Shown one piece after another: positions 1 through 7,542 of a DNA stretch of 64,000 bases. The position numbers and the translations under genes are program-made. The notes below the pieces were generated by a model. It made no database searches. It saw only the letters and a program-made list of their open reading frames with translations, and was not told the DNA's origin. The first letter of the stretch is position 1; every line of letters begins with the position of its first letter. This DNA is from an uncultured Oscillospiraceae bacterium (GTDB taxonomy: Bacteria; Bacillota; Clostridia; Oscillospirales; Oscillospiraceae): NCBI GenBank assembly GCA_947632175.1, contig CANROC010000002.1:186001-250000 (forward strand), written 5' to 3'.

Positions 1-315
1 GCCTGCGCCATCATCCTGCCCACGGGCCTTATGTATAACGCCCCCGTGGCCGGCGAGCGCTACCGGGCCATTGGTAAAGCCATGTGCGTCCCCGGCATCG
101 ACAGCATGAACGATAAAGACGCCGCCGACGCCACCATCGCCGCCGTGAAGAAGCTCTCCGCCGACGTGGGCATCCCCGCCGACCTCAAGGGCATCCTGAA
201 GGAGGAGGACATCGACTTCCTCTCCGAGTCCGCCTACGCCGACGCCTGCCGCCCCGGCAATCCGAGAGAGACAAGCGTGGAGGAGATAAAGGAGCTCTAT
301 AAGTCCCTGCTGTGA
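1..315 (+). CDS. Iron-containing alcohol dehydrogenase, C-terminal fragment
   Basis: The reading frame is open from the first base and runs to a TGA at 313-315, so the gene begins outside the window. The 104 visible residues fit the C-terminal helical domain of group III Fe-dependent alcohol dehydrogenases (FucO/DhaT/butanol dehydrogenase type): an ILPTGLMYNAP-like segment, then a helix with IAAVKKLSADVGIP, the late stretch ILKEEDIDFLSESAYADACRPGNPR, and a terminal EEIKELYKSLL helix. The family reduces aldehydes or oxidises alcohols with NAD(P)H at an Fe(II) site in the cytoplasm. The iron ligands lie upstream, so substrate and activity cannot be judged here. Confidence 0.85.
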   Translation, partial: ACAIILPTGLMYNAPVAGERYRAIGKAMCVPGIDSMNDKDAADATIAAVKKLSADVGIPADLKGILKEEDIDFLSESAYADACRPGNPRETSVEEIKELYKSLL

Positions 316-853
316 GGCGATCCCCCCACCGCCAGCCCCCTCTCTCTGGAAGGTGGCTTCTCCCATCAGCCCCTCCCTCTGGGAGGGGGCAGGGGGTGGG
401 TGTGCTTTGCTGATTTCACTCCCTCATCCAACGCTCGCTTCCCCCCTGCCCCCCTCCTACGAGGAGGGGGCTTAAAAAGGTTTGCGCCGCGTTGCGGCGC
501 ATTCTTTAATTATCCGCGCGGCGGGGACGGAGGAACAAAGAACGGGCGGACACATGGGTCCGCCCCTACATTTTCCAAATTACGTTCCATCAACGCCGTA
601 CGGGCCGCCACTCCTGGCGGCCCGCGTTGTTGTTTCGGACCGGCCCCGTTCACCGCCGTAGGGGTCGCCGTTCTCGGCGACCCGCGTTTCGATACCCTCC
701 GGCGTTGGTTGAATGGGATTGCCTTCCATATTCCCCGTAGGGGCGGACCCATGTGTCCGCCCGTGCCACGTTGCGGGACGGGAACGGTTCCGATAAAACG
801 GAAAAGCGGCCTGGATTGTTGGATCCGGACCGCTTTTCCGTATTGCCCCAAAG
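316..853. repeat. Intergenic mosaic of palindromic repeats (cluster 1)
   Basis: No credible gene is present. After a GC-rich pyrimidine tract (320-400) there is a unit at 431-476 with CCCCTCCTAC and GAGGAGGGGG, repeated at 19270-19310 and inverted at 19578-19612. Four palindromic units follow: type A at 542-569 (GGGCGGACACATGGGTCCGCCC), type B at 597-628 (GGGCCGCC/GGCGGCCC), type C at 655-688 (GGGTCGCC/GGCGACCC) and a second A, inverted, at 734-766. Edges commonly read CGTAGGGG. Linkers between units (for example TTGGTTGAATGGGATT near 705-720 and a GTTGCGGGACGGGAACGG-like stretch at 770-787) recur near 19.7 kb and 63.2 kb, so the repeats form composites. Confidence 0.8.
799..840 (-). terminator. 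Rho-independent terminator of the ABC/GH28 operon
   Basis: Read on the minus strand, a stem CGGAAAAGCGG pairs with CCGCTTTTCCG around a central loop with a few mismatches, followed by TTTT. It sits 14 bases after the stop codon of the ATPase gene ending at 854, where the long minus-strand operon should end. Confidence 0.75.
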
Positions 854-1933
854 TTATTTGATGACCATTTCCGTCTCGCCGTCGAAGAGGTAGACGCTCT
901 CCAGGGGGATGGAGAAATCAATGGTGCTGTCGGTCTTGGGGGTGTCGTGGGGATCGACCTTCAGAATGGCCTTATCCTCACCGGCCGTGATGTAGACGTT
1001 GGTGTTGTCGCCCAGCATCTCGGTAAGCTCCACATCGGCCTTGACCACGTAGGCATTGGGCTTGGAGCCCAGCTCGATGGCCTCGGGACGGAAGCCGAAG
1101 ACGATCTCCTTGCCCTCGTACTTCCCGGCCTTGTTGCCCAGCTTCTTGGCCACGTCCAGCTGGTTGGCTCCGAAGGGGAGCTTGCCGTCCTTGAGGACGC
1201 CGCGGACGAAGTTCATGGGGGGCTCGCCGATGAACCCGGCCACGAAGACGTTGACCGGCTCATAGTAGAGGTCATAGGGGGTGCCGACCTGCTGGATGTA
1301 GCCGTCCTTCATAACGACGATGCGGTCAGCCAGGGTCATGGCCTCGGTCTGGTCATGGGTGACGTAAATGGTGGTGGCGCCGGTGTTGCGGTGGATCTGG
1401 GCGATCTCGGAGCGCATGGTCACGCGCTGCTTGGCGTCCAGGTTGGAAAGCGGCTCGTCCATGAGGAACACGCCCACCTTGCGGATGATGGCGCGGCCAA
1501 TGGCCACACGCTGTCTCTGGCCGCCGGAAAGCGCTCTGGGATACCGGTCCAGGTAGTCGGTGAGGCCCAGAATGCGGGCGGTGTTCTTGACCTTTTCCTC
1601 GATGACGTCCTCGTCCACGCCCTGGAGGGTGAGGCCGAAAGCGATGTTGTCGAAGACGGTCATCTGGGGATAGAGGGCGTAGCTCTGGAAGACCATGGCG
1701 ATCTCACGCTCACGGGGGCCCATCTCATTGGCGCGCTTGCCGTTGATGAGGAACTCGCCATTGGAGATGTCCTCAAGGCCGGCCACCATGCGGAGCGTGG
1801 TGGACTTGCCGCAGCCGGAGGGGCCGACGAAGACGATGAACTCGCCCTTTTCGATCTCCAGGTTGAAGTCGTGGACGGCGTGGAAGCCGTTGGGGTAGAT
1901 CTTGTTGATGTTCTTAAGGGTCAAGTATGACAT
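854..1933 (-). CDS. Sugar ABC transporter ATP-binding protein (MsmK/UgpC type), copy 1
   Basis: This 359-residue cytoplasmic ATPase powers a CUT1-family carbohydrate importer. Seen in the sequence: Walker A GPSGCGKST (37-45), Q-loop VFQSYALYP (81-89), signature LSGGQRQRVA (135-144), Walker B VFLMDEP (155-161), H-loop His193, and a C-terminal regulatory OB-fold (about 235-359) with the FGFRPEAI motif of MalK/MsmX relatives. RBS AAGGAG precedes the ATG. It is the last gene of the minus-strand pectin-oligomer operon, 50 bases after the GH28 gene. A second, similar ATPase is encoded at 5217-6290. Whether the two form a heterodimer or serve separate permeases cannot be decided from sequence. Confidence 0.93.
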   Translation of the reverse strand: MSYLTLKNINKIYPNGFHAVHDFNLEIEKGEFIVFVGPSGCGKSTTLRMVAGLEDISNGEFLINGKRANEMGPREREIAMVFQSYALYPQMTVFDNIAFGLTLQGVDEDVIEEKVKNTARILGLTDYLDRYPRALSGGQRQRVAIGRAIIRKVGVFLMDEPLSNLDAKQRVTMRSEIAQIHRNTGATTIYVTHDQTEAMTLADRIVVMKDGYIQQVGTPYDLYYEPVNVFVAGFIGEPPMNFVRGVLKDGKLPFGANQLDVAKKLGNKAGKYEGKEIVFGFRPEAIELGSKPNAYVVKADVELTEMLGDNTNVYITAGEDKAILKVDPHDTPKTDSTIDFSIPLESVYLFDGETEMVIK

Positions 1934-1983
1934 AGATTTGTCTCCTTACACATGTTTTTTGCTGTGGGGTCAGGAAACAAGGT

Positions 1984-3558
1984 TTATTCTCGATCCGCGT
2001 CAAGCCCGGAGGCGTCGATCTCCTCGCTGTGGGGCGCAATGAGCTTCTCCCCCTCCACGCCCGTGAGCTTCACGTTTTTGACGGTGATTTTCCGGACGTT
2101 GTCGAGGTAGAGGCCGGTCCTGCAGCGCTCCGGCGCGAACTCCTGCATGGCGGGCCTGTCGGGCTTGGCGTTCTCGGCAAAGGAGACGCTGATGTTCTCC
2201 AGTGTCACGCTCTCGATGGGCTTTTCCGTGAGGCCGTCTATGTAGCAGGCGGCGACCTCGGCGCCGGTACACTCCATATTGCGGAACGTAAAGGAGCCCA
2301 TTACCGGCGTTCTGTCGTCCACCGGCAGCTTCTCCCGGCTCCAGACGTACTCGTCGTGGGCGTCCGGGTCACAGCAGTTGTACCAGAGGTTGATGACGAT
2401 GGGCGTTAGGACCTTATCCATGCGAATGTTGTCGAAGAGGACGTTGTTGATGACGCTGTCCTTTCCCCGGCCCCGGCGGGACTTGATGCGAAGTCCCCGG
2501 TCCGTGGCCTCGAACCAGCACTGGGTGACGGAGAGGTTGGTAACGCCGCCGGATGCCTCGCTGCCTAAAGTCACCGCGCCGTGTCCGAACTGCATGAGGC
2601 AGTTGCGGATGGTGTAACGGTCGGCGGGGGCCTTGTACTTCACGGCCATCTCCAGCTTGCCGGATTTGATAGCGATGCAGTCGTCGCCCACGGAGAACTT
2701 ACAGCCGATGATGTTCACGGTATCGCAGCTCTCCGGGTTGCAGCCGTCCGTGTTGGGACTGACCTTGGGGGCGGTGATGAAGCAGTCCAGCACCGAGACG
2801 TTTTTGCAGAAGAAAGGATGCAGATGCCAGGTGGGTCCGTTTTTCACGGTGACGCCGTGGAGGACCACATCCTCGCACCGATTGGTGAAGAGGATACGCG
2901 GCCGCGCCGCCGGGAAGCTGTCGAAATCCTGCCACCAGTCGCCGTTCTGCCCGTTGCCGTCCACGGTCCCGGGGCCCACGATGGCGATATCCCGGCAGTG
3001 GGAGGCGTAGAGAAGAGACTGGTAGCAGGGCCTCTCCAGGCCCTCGAAGGCCGCCAGGGGGATCTCCCTGCCCGTCACGGCGTCATGGGCGACGCCGGTG
3101 ATGATGGGGTAGCGCTCCCGGTCCGTAGAGCCCAAAAGCACAGCGCCCTCGCAAAACTCCAGGGTCACGTGGCTCTTCAGGGAGATGGGCAGAGTGAGAT
3201 ACGTCCCCGCGGGGAAGATCACCCGCCCGCCCTCAGGCAGGGCGTTGACAGCCGCCTGGATGGAGCCGGTGTCCTCGTGGACGCCGTCCCCCACCGCGCC
3301 GAAGTCCCGGACGCTGAAAGCGCAGGGCTCGGCTTTCGTGTGAAGCACGACGCTGTCCCGCTCCCCTCCCTCATGGACCGCCTCCACGCGGTAATCGGTG
3401 TCGGGCGTCAGGGCAAAGAGGGAGAAGACGTTGGTGTCGCCGCGAAAACGCGGCTCGCCGTTCACAAAGATCTCGTAGGGCTCGGGGGCGTAGTGCGGGG
3501 TGGTGCCTGAAAACTCAAAACAGGCCGAGGAGCTGCCGCGGTACAAAATGTCGATCAT
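1984..3558 (-). CDS. Glycoside hydrolase family 28 (polygalacturonase-like)
   Basis: A 524-residue enzyme with an N-terminal fibronectin-III-like region (about 1-75) and a right-handed beta-helix typical of GH28, which hydrolyses alpha-1,4-galacturonosyl or rhamnogalacturonan links. Family signatures are present: NTDGC (269-273, catalytic Asp271), GDDCIAIKSG (291-300, Asp292/Asp293), GHGAVTLGSE (325-334, His326) and RIKS (357-360). There is no signal peptide, so the enzyme probably acts in the cytoplasm as an exo-acting hydrolase on imported oligogalacturonides. RBS GAGG lies 8 bases before the ATG. The neighbours are transport genes of the same operon, and a CE8 esterase is divergent at the operon head, which supports pectin as substrate. 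Confidence 0.92.
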   Translation of the reverse strand: MIDILYRGSSSACFEFSGTTPHYAPEPYEIFVNGEPRFRGDTNVFSLFALTPDTDYRVEAVHEGGERDSVVLHTKAEPCAFSVRDFGAVGDGVHEDTGSIQAAVNALPEGGRVIFPAGTYLTLPISLKSHVTLEFCEGAVLLGSTDRERYPIITGVAHDAVTGREIPLAAFEGLERPCYQSLLYASHCRDIAIVGPGTVDGNGQNGDWWQDFDSFPAARPRILFTNRCEDVVLHGVTVKNGPTWHLHPFFCKNVSVLDCFITAPKVSPNTDGCNPESCDTVNIIGCKFSVGDDCIAIKSGKLEMAVKYKAPADRYTIRNCLMQFGHGAVTLGSEASGGVTNLSVTQCWFEATDRGLRIKSRRGRGKDSVINNVLFDNIRMDKVLTPIVINLWYNCCDPDAHDEYVWSREKLPVDDRTPVMGSFTFRNMECTGAEVAACYIDGLTEKPIESVTLENISVSFAENAKPDRPAMQEFAPERCRTGLYLDNVRKITVKNVKLTGVEGEKLIAPHSEEIDASGLDADRE

Positions 3559-3568
3559 TCCAAATACC

Positions 3569-4207
3569 TCATCTGCCGGGTTTTCTGGCGTCGGCCAGGA
3601 TATTCCTGAACGTATTGCGCATCACGAGCACGAGCATGTCAAAGCCCATGTAGAGAAGCCCGAAAACAATAGGTTCCACGCCCAGGAACGCAGCCGCGTC
3701 GGCGGAGGAGCTTGCTTTCAGAAGCAGCACATTGATAACGTTGTAGGATGTGAATACAAGGAAGAGCAGGCCGAACGAATAGAGGATATTCAGCGGGAAA
3801 GTGGCGTAGCGCTTCTTGTAGAAGAGGAGCCACTTCGACCACGCGCCGGCGGAGGGCTCCAGGAACCGCAGGACGTTGTTGGTGAGGAGATCGGTGATCA
3901 CTCCCAACGCGATCCCCGTGATGAAGAGCATATCCAGCATATCCTGCACGTACGTGCCCAAGCCCCAGAAGAAGAAGTAGCAGACGGACGCCGGGAACCA
4001 CCACTTGATGAACATGATCTTCACAAGGTCCGGGATACGGAACTTAAAGCCGGACCTGTATTTCCTGAGCTCCTTCTCCGAAACGGGGGGCGAGTTCTCC
4101 TCATTGGCCTCCGCCAGGTCCTTGACGGCCTTGGTGTGGAGCTTGTAGTAATCCGTCGTCTTCTCTACATCTTTTCCGGGTCGGGCACGATCGTTCTTTT
4201 TGCTCAT
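3569..4207 (-). CDS. Uncharacterised four-helix membrane protein of the pectin operon
   Basis: The start chosen (MSKKNDRARP, ATG at 4207) has AGAGGAG before it; a longer frame to 4258 lacks an RBS. The 212-residue product has a charged N-terminus (1-65), then about four hydrophobic helices (WWFPASVCYFFFWGLG, MLFITGIALGVITDLL, NILYSFGLLFLVFTSY, IVFGLLYMGFDMLVLVM). I recognise no family. It lies 10 bases from the GH28 gene and 62 from the next membrane protein, so it is co-transcribed with the importer. It could be an accessory subunit of the transport complex; that is inference. Confidence 0.75.
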   Translation of the reverse strand: MSKKNDRARPGKDVEKTTDYYKLHTKAVKDLAEANEENSPPVSEKELRKYRSGFKFRIPDLVKIMFIKWWFPASVCYFFFWGLGTYVQDMLDMLFITGIALGVITDLLTNNVLRFLEPSAGAWSKWLLFYKKRYATFPLNILYSFGLLFLVFTSYNVINVLLLKASSSADAAAFLGVEPIVFGLLYMGFDMLVLVMRNTFRNILADARKPGR

Positions 4208-4269
4208 TGATGCTCCTCTTTGCTGATTGGGAGGCGTTTTGGGCCTCCCGATCCACATTCGGCGTAAGC

Positions 4270-5214
4270 TTATTCGGCGGTGATGTCGATGGCCTTCATG
4301 TCGCCGTTGCCCTCCACCTCAACAGAGGTCTTGACTTTCCTCAAAAGCTTGGAGTAAACAGGCAGCAGCACCGTGAGCACCACGCTCACGATCAGAAGAA
4401 TGACGTGGACCTGGAGCATATTGTACGCCAAAGCGATGGACGGCGTGTCATTCAGCATTTTCGCGGCGTCCGGGCTGTTGTTGAGGGCGGTGACCACAAG
4501 GTTGGAGTAGTAAACGTCGGCGAAGATCACGATGCCCGCCATGACGAACAGGAGCACCACCATGGGGATATTGGGCTTTTTCCGGTAGGGGAAAGCATTG
4601 AGGCAGCACACAAGGCTCAGTATGGACAGGAGCATGGTGGCAAAGCCCGCCAGGCCCATCCCGGTGGCCTGGATCTTGGCGGTGGTGTTGGAAATGTCGG
4701 TCAGGTTCAGGGAGTAGTAGACAAATGTCACCACGAAGGCGCACAGCGGGATGAGCTGGGGCCTGCGCTTGATGGTGACCATGAACTTGCGGAATACCTC
4801 TTTAAGGTCCATCTTGCTCAGCAGGAGGCACAGGAGCGCCGCCAGTGAGCCGGCAAAAATGACCCAGAAGCCCGCCAGGACGTCGCCGTAGCTGTTTTTG
4901 CAGACAAGCATAACGACCGCCGCCGCCAGGGCGCAGAGGCCGCTGATGTTCTGGAGCACGACCTTGCCGGTGACGATCCCCAGGACCGCCAGCACCAGCG
5001 CCGCTATGAGCACCAGTACCGCTACGGTGATATACACGATAGGCAGGGCGAAGAGCCCGCCGATGCTGTACTCCTGGACCGACCACTGCAAAAACTGGGC
5101 TGCGGTAAGATCGATGCCGAGAAGTCCCGAGAAGGGCAGGAAAAGTCCCACGACACTGACGACCAGCAATACGGCCATGACGATACTGCCGATCCTAACT
5201 TTTTTGTTGGTCAT
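4270..5214 (-). CDS. Uncharacterised polytopic membrane protein of the pectin operon
   Basis: About 314 residues and eight or nine predicted transmembrane helices with short loops and a 20-residue charged tail. ATG at 5214 is preferred over the GTG at 5220: GGAGGT lies about 8 bases upstream of the ATG, and the ATPase stop TGA (5219-5217) is two bases before it, a sign of translational coupling. No catalytic motif or known family is visible. It is one of four unassigned membrane proteins in this operon and may belong with the second ATPase just upstream. Confidence 0.75.
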   Translation of the reverse strand: MTNKKVRIGSIVMAVLLVVSVVGLFLPFSGLLGIDLTAAQFLQWSVQEYSIGGLFALPIVYITVAVLVLIAALVLAVLGIVTGKVVLQNISGLCALAAAVVMLVCKNSYGDVLAGFWVIFAGSLAALLCLLLSKMDLKEVFRKFMVTIKRRPQLIPLCAFVVTFVYYSLNLTDISNTTAKIQATGMGLAGFATMLLSILSLVCCLNAFPYRKKPNIPMVVLLFVMAGIVIFADVYYSNLVVTALNNSPDAAKMLNDTPSIALAYNMLQVHVILLIVSVVLTVLLPVYSKLLRKVKTSVEVEGNGDMKAIDITAE

Positions 5215-5216
5215 GT

Positions 5217-6290
5217 TCACTTACCTCCCCTTATCGCGTTGGTGGTCTCCTTGTCGAAGAAGTGCTTTCTGATGATGGAGAAAGACGCAGTATCCCCCAC
5301 CTTGTAATTTTGCCACCCCTTCAGCTTGGCGGTGACCTTAACGCCGGTGTTTCCGATGGAGCCGTAAACCAGAGTGTTCATGCCCAGGTTCTCGTTGTTG
5401 GTGACGGTGACCTTGATGTCGTTGCCCTCGGCGAAGTTCTCCGGGCGGACGCCCAAAGTGATCTCCTTGCCCTGGTAGGCGGCGAGGATCTTCTTCTCCT
5501 CGGCGGTGAGGGCGGCCTTGAAGCCGTTGCCCTGGAGCGCGTCCCCGGCGACCGTCACGTCGTAGAAGTTCATGGGCGGCAGGCCGATGAAGCTGGCCAC
5601 GAACACGTTATCGGGGGAATCGTAGAGCTCGAGGGGCGTGCCCACCTGCTGGACGTGGCCCATGGACATGCACACGATGCGGTCGGCCAGGGTCAACGCC
5701 TCGGTCTGGTCGTGGGTAACGTAGAGCATGGTGGCCTGGAGCCTCTTGTGGAGGAGCAGGATCTCACGCCGGGTAGCGCCGCGCAGCTTCGCGTCCAGGT
5801 TGGAGAGCGGCTCGTCGAACAGGAACACCTTGGGGTTCCGGACGATGGAGCGGCCCATGGCCACGCGCTGGCGCTGGCCGCCGGACAGCTGCGCCGGCTT
5901 TTTGTTGAGCTGGCTGGTGAGGCCGAGGATCTCGGCGGCCGCCAGCACCTTCTTGTGGATGACGTTGGGGTTCTCCTTACGGAGGGTCAGTGAGAACGCC
6001 ATGTTCTCGTAGATGGTCATGTGCCCATAGAGCGCGTAGCTCTGGAACACCATGGCCATGTCGCGGTCCTTGGCCGGGGTCTGTGTGATGTCCCTGCCGT
6101 CCAGCAGGAGCCTGCCGTTGGAGATATCCTCCAGGCCCGCCACCATACGCAGGGTGGTGGACTTTCCGCAGCCGGAGGGCCCGACCAGGACGATGAGCTC
6201 GCCGTCCTTTACATCCAGATTGAAGTCAAAGACGGCTTGGACGTTGTTGTCATATATCTTATCGATATGCTGTAAACTCAGCGTAGCCAT
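5217..6290 (-). CDS. Sugar ABC transporter ATP-binding protein (MsmK/UgpC type), copy 2
   Basis: A 357-residue ATPase colinear with the copy at 854-1933: Walker A GPSGCGKST (37-45), Q-loop VFQSYALYG, signature LSGGQRQRVA (135-144), Walker B VFLFDEP, H-loop His193, and a C-terminal regulatory domain with LGVRPENF. The two share the same spacing and much of the nucleotide-binding domain but diverge after residue 240, so they are paralogues and not a recent duplication. RBS AAGGAGATG precedes the ATG. The stop overlaps the RBS region of the next membrane gene. Predicted role: energising carbohydrate import together with the permeases at 9894-11855. Confidence 0.93.
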   Translation of the reverse strand: MATLSLQHIDKIYDNNVQAVFDFNLDVKDGELIVLVGPSGCGKSTTLRMVAGLEDISNGRLLLDGRDITQTPAKDRDMAMVFQSYALYGHMTIYENMAFSLTLRKENPNVIHKKVLAAAEILGLTSQLNKKPAQLSGGQRQRVAMGRSIVRNPKVFLFDEPLSNLDAKLRGATRREILLLHKRLQATMLYVTHDQTEALTLADRIVCMSMGHVQQVGTPLELYDSPDNVFVASFIGLPPMNFYDVTVAGDALQGNGFKAALTAEEKKILAAYQGKEITLGVRPENFAEGNDIKVTVTNNENLGMNTLVYGSIGNTGVKVTAKLKGWQNYKVGDTASFSIIRKHFFDKETTNAIRGGK

Positions 6291-6302
6291 GTCTTCATCT
6301 CC

Positions 6303-7406
6303 TTATGCGTTCTGGTTTTCAAGGCTCTTCAAATGAGCGGCAAGCTCGTCGCACTTGATTTTGTTGATGATTCCCGAGGCAATGAGGCACACGCCCGAGG
6401 CTATGAGGCACAAGACGCACAGCGTGAACTGTCCCCCGTGCATGACCTGGACGGTCACATCGCCCACGGTGATGGTAGCAAAGCGGGCAGGGACGGGGAG
6501 GATGAAGATCCTGATGAACTGGATAACGCCCAACGCCACCTCGATGTAGGTGTAATTCCTCTGATAATTCTTCACGCCCTCGGAGCTCAAAAACGCCGCC
6601 AGCATGAAGATCAGGTTGTAAACCACGGAAACGCCGATGATCCACCTGTAGTACCAGGTCTCCACGTCGGACTGGTAGATGCTGACGAAGTAGATGACGT
6701 CCAAAAGTATGGCAAGGTAAGCCAGATTGGCGGAGGGCTTATTCTTAATGAACCTCATCCTGTCTTTCTTGGTGAGGCTGTCCTCCTCGGACGCGCCTGC
6801 CTCGGGCACCTTTCCGGCCAGGAGAGCCTTCTCCTCGCTCATGAGCATCAGCTTCCACACCATGTTGGCGATGAGGGCGATAATCACAAGCACCAGCAGC
6901 CCGAACACCAGATAATGGATGTCAAAGGCAAAGGTGGACTCGGTGTACAGCGTGCCCCACATGTCCGCGAACTCCTTCAGCCCCTCAAAATCCACGGTGG
7001 TGAGGAACTGGGTCCTGAACGCCTGGATCTGGATGTGGCTGTATACCGTCAGGGCAAGCCCGACGACGGAATAGAGTCCTATGGCGATGTAGTTGCTGAT
7101 ATAGTAGCGCCTGCGAGTGCTGGTATTGGTGACAAAGAGGAGCGCGCCCAGAACGATCATCACGATGCTCGCGATGAGCAGATCGTGGTTGAAGTTCTGC
7201 ATATCCATGTAAAGGGTGGCGCCAGCCACTTTCTCGCCCGCGGCATATTTGTTGCCTGTACCCGCCTCGCTCTTGATGTTCACCGCCTGGTATAAGCTGT
7301 CATAGATGTTTGTCATGATTCCCAGCGCGTAGACAAACACCAGCGCGCTGATAATGATAGCCGCCAGACAGATCATTTTTTGGATCTTTAAATGCGTTTT
7401 GTACAT
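6303..7406 (-). CDS. Uncharacterised eight-helix membrane protein of the pectin operon
   Basis: A 367-residue protein with GAGGAGG before its ATG. It has about eight hydrophobic helices, an extracytoplasmic loop after helix 1 (about 40-70), and a charged cytoplasmic loop around 195-225 (EEKALLAGKVPEAGASEEDS). I recognise no domain. It lies between the binding-protein gene and the second ATPase gene, which places it in the transport operon. It does not have the EAA loop of an ABC permease, so it is probably not one. Confidence 0.75.
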   Translation of the reverse strand: MYKTHLKIQKMICLAAIIISALVFVYALGIMTNIYDSLYQAVNIKSEAGTGNKYAAGEKVAGATLYMDMQNFNHDLLIASIVMIVLGALLFVTNTSTRRRYYISNYIAIGLYSVVGLALTVYSHIQIQAFRTQFLTTVDFEGLKEFADMWGTLYTESTFAFDIHYLVFGLLVLVIIALIANMVWKLMLMSEEKALLAGKVPEAGASEEDSLTKKDRMRFIKNKPSANLAYLAILLDVIYFVSIYQSDVETWYYRWIIGVSVVYNLIFMLAAFLSSEGVKNYQRNYTYIEVALGVIQFIRIFILPVPARFATITVGDVTVQVMHGGQFTLCVLCLIASGVCLIASGIINKIKCDELAAHLKSLENQNA

Positions 7407-7435
7407 GACGACCTCCTCTCAGGGATGCCGCCGCC

Positions 7436-7455
7436 CCGGGAGCCGAAGCTCCCGG
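7436..7455 (-). other. Intercistronic UUCG-capped RNA hairpin
   Basis: On the minus-strand mRNA a perfect 8-bp stem CCGGGAGC/GCTCCCGG is closed by the extra-stable C(UUCG)G tetraloop. It lies between the binding-protein stop (7543) and the next start (7406) and has no U-tract. Such hairpins often protect the upstream binding-protein message from 3' decay, which would raise binding protein over the membrane parts; that role is inferred. Confidence 0.6.
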
Positions 7456-7542
7456 ACATGCGCGGCGCATCCGTTTTGACTTCCCCAAAGCTTTCGCCGG
7501 GGGTCGTCTTAAAAAATTCGCGTGGGGTCAATCAGGGTCGGT

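Noticed and set aside
542..766. Regularly spaced palindromes as a possible CRISPR array
   Set aside because: Units differ in sequence and orientation, spacers are themselves repeated elsewhere, and no cas gene is present.
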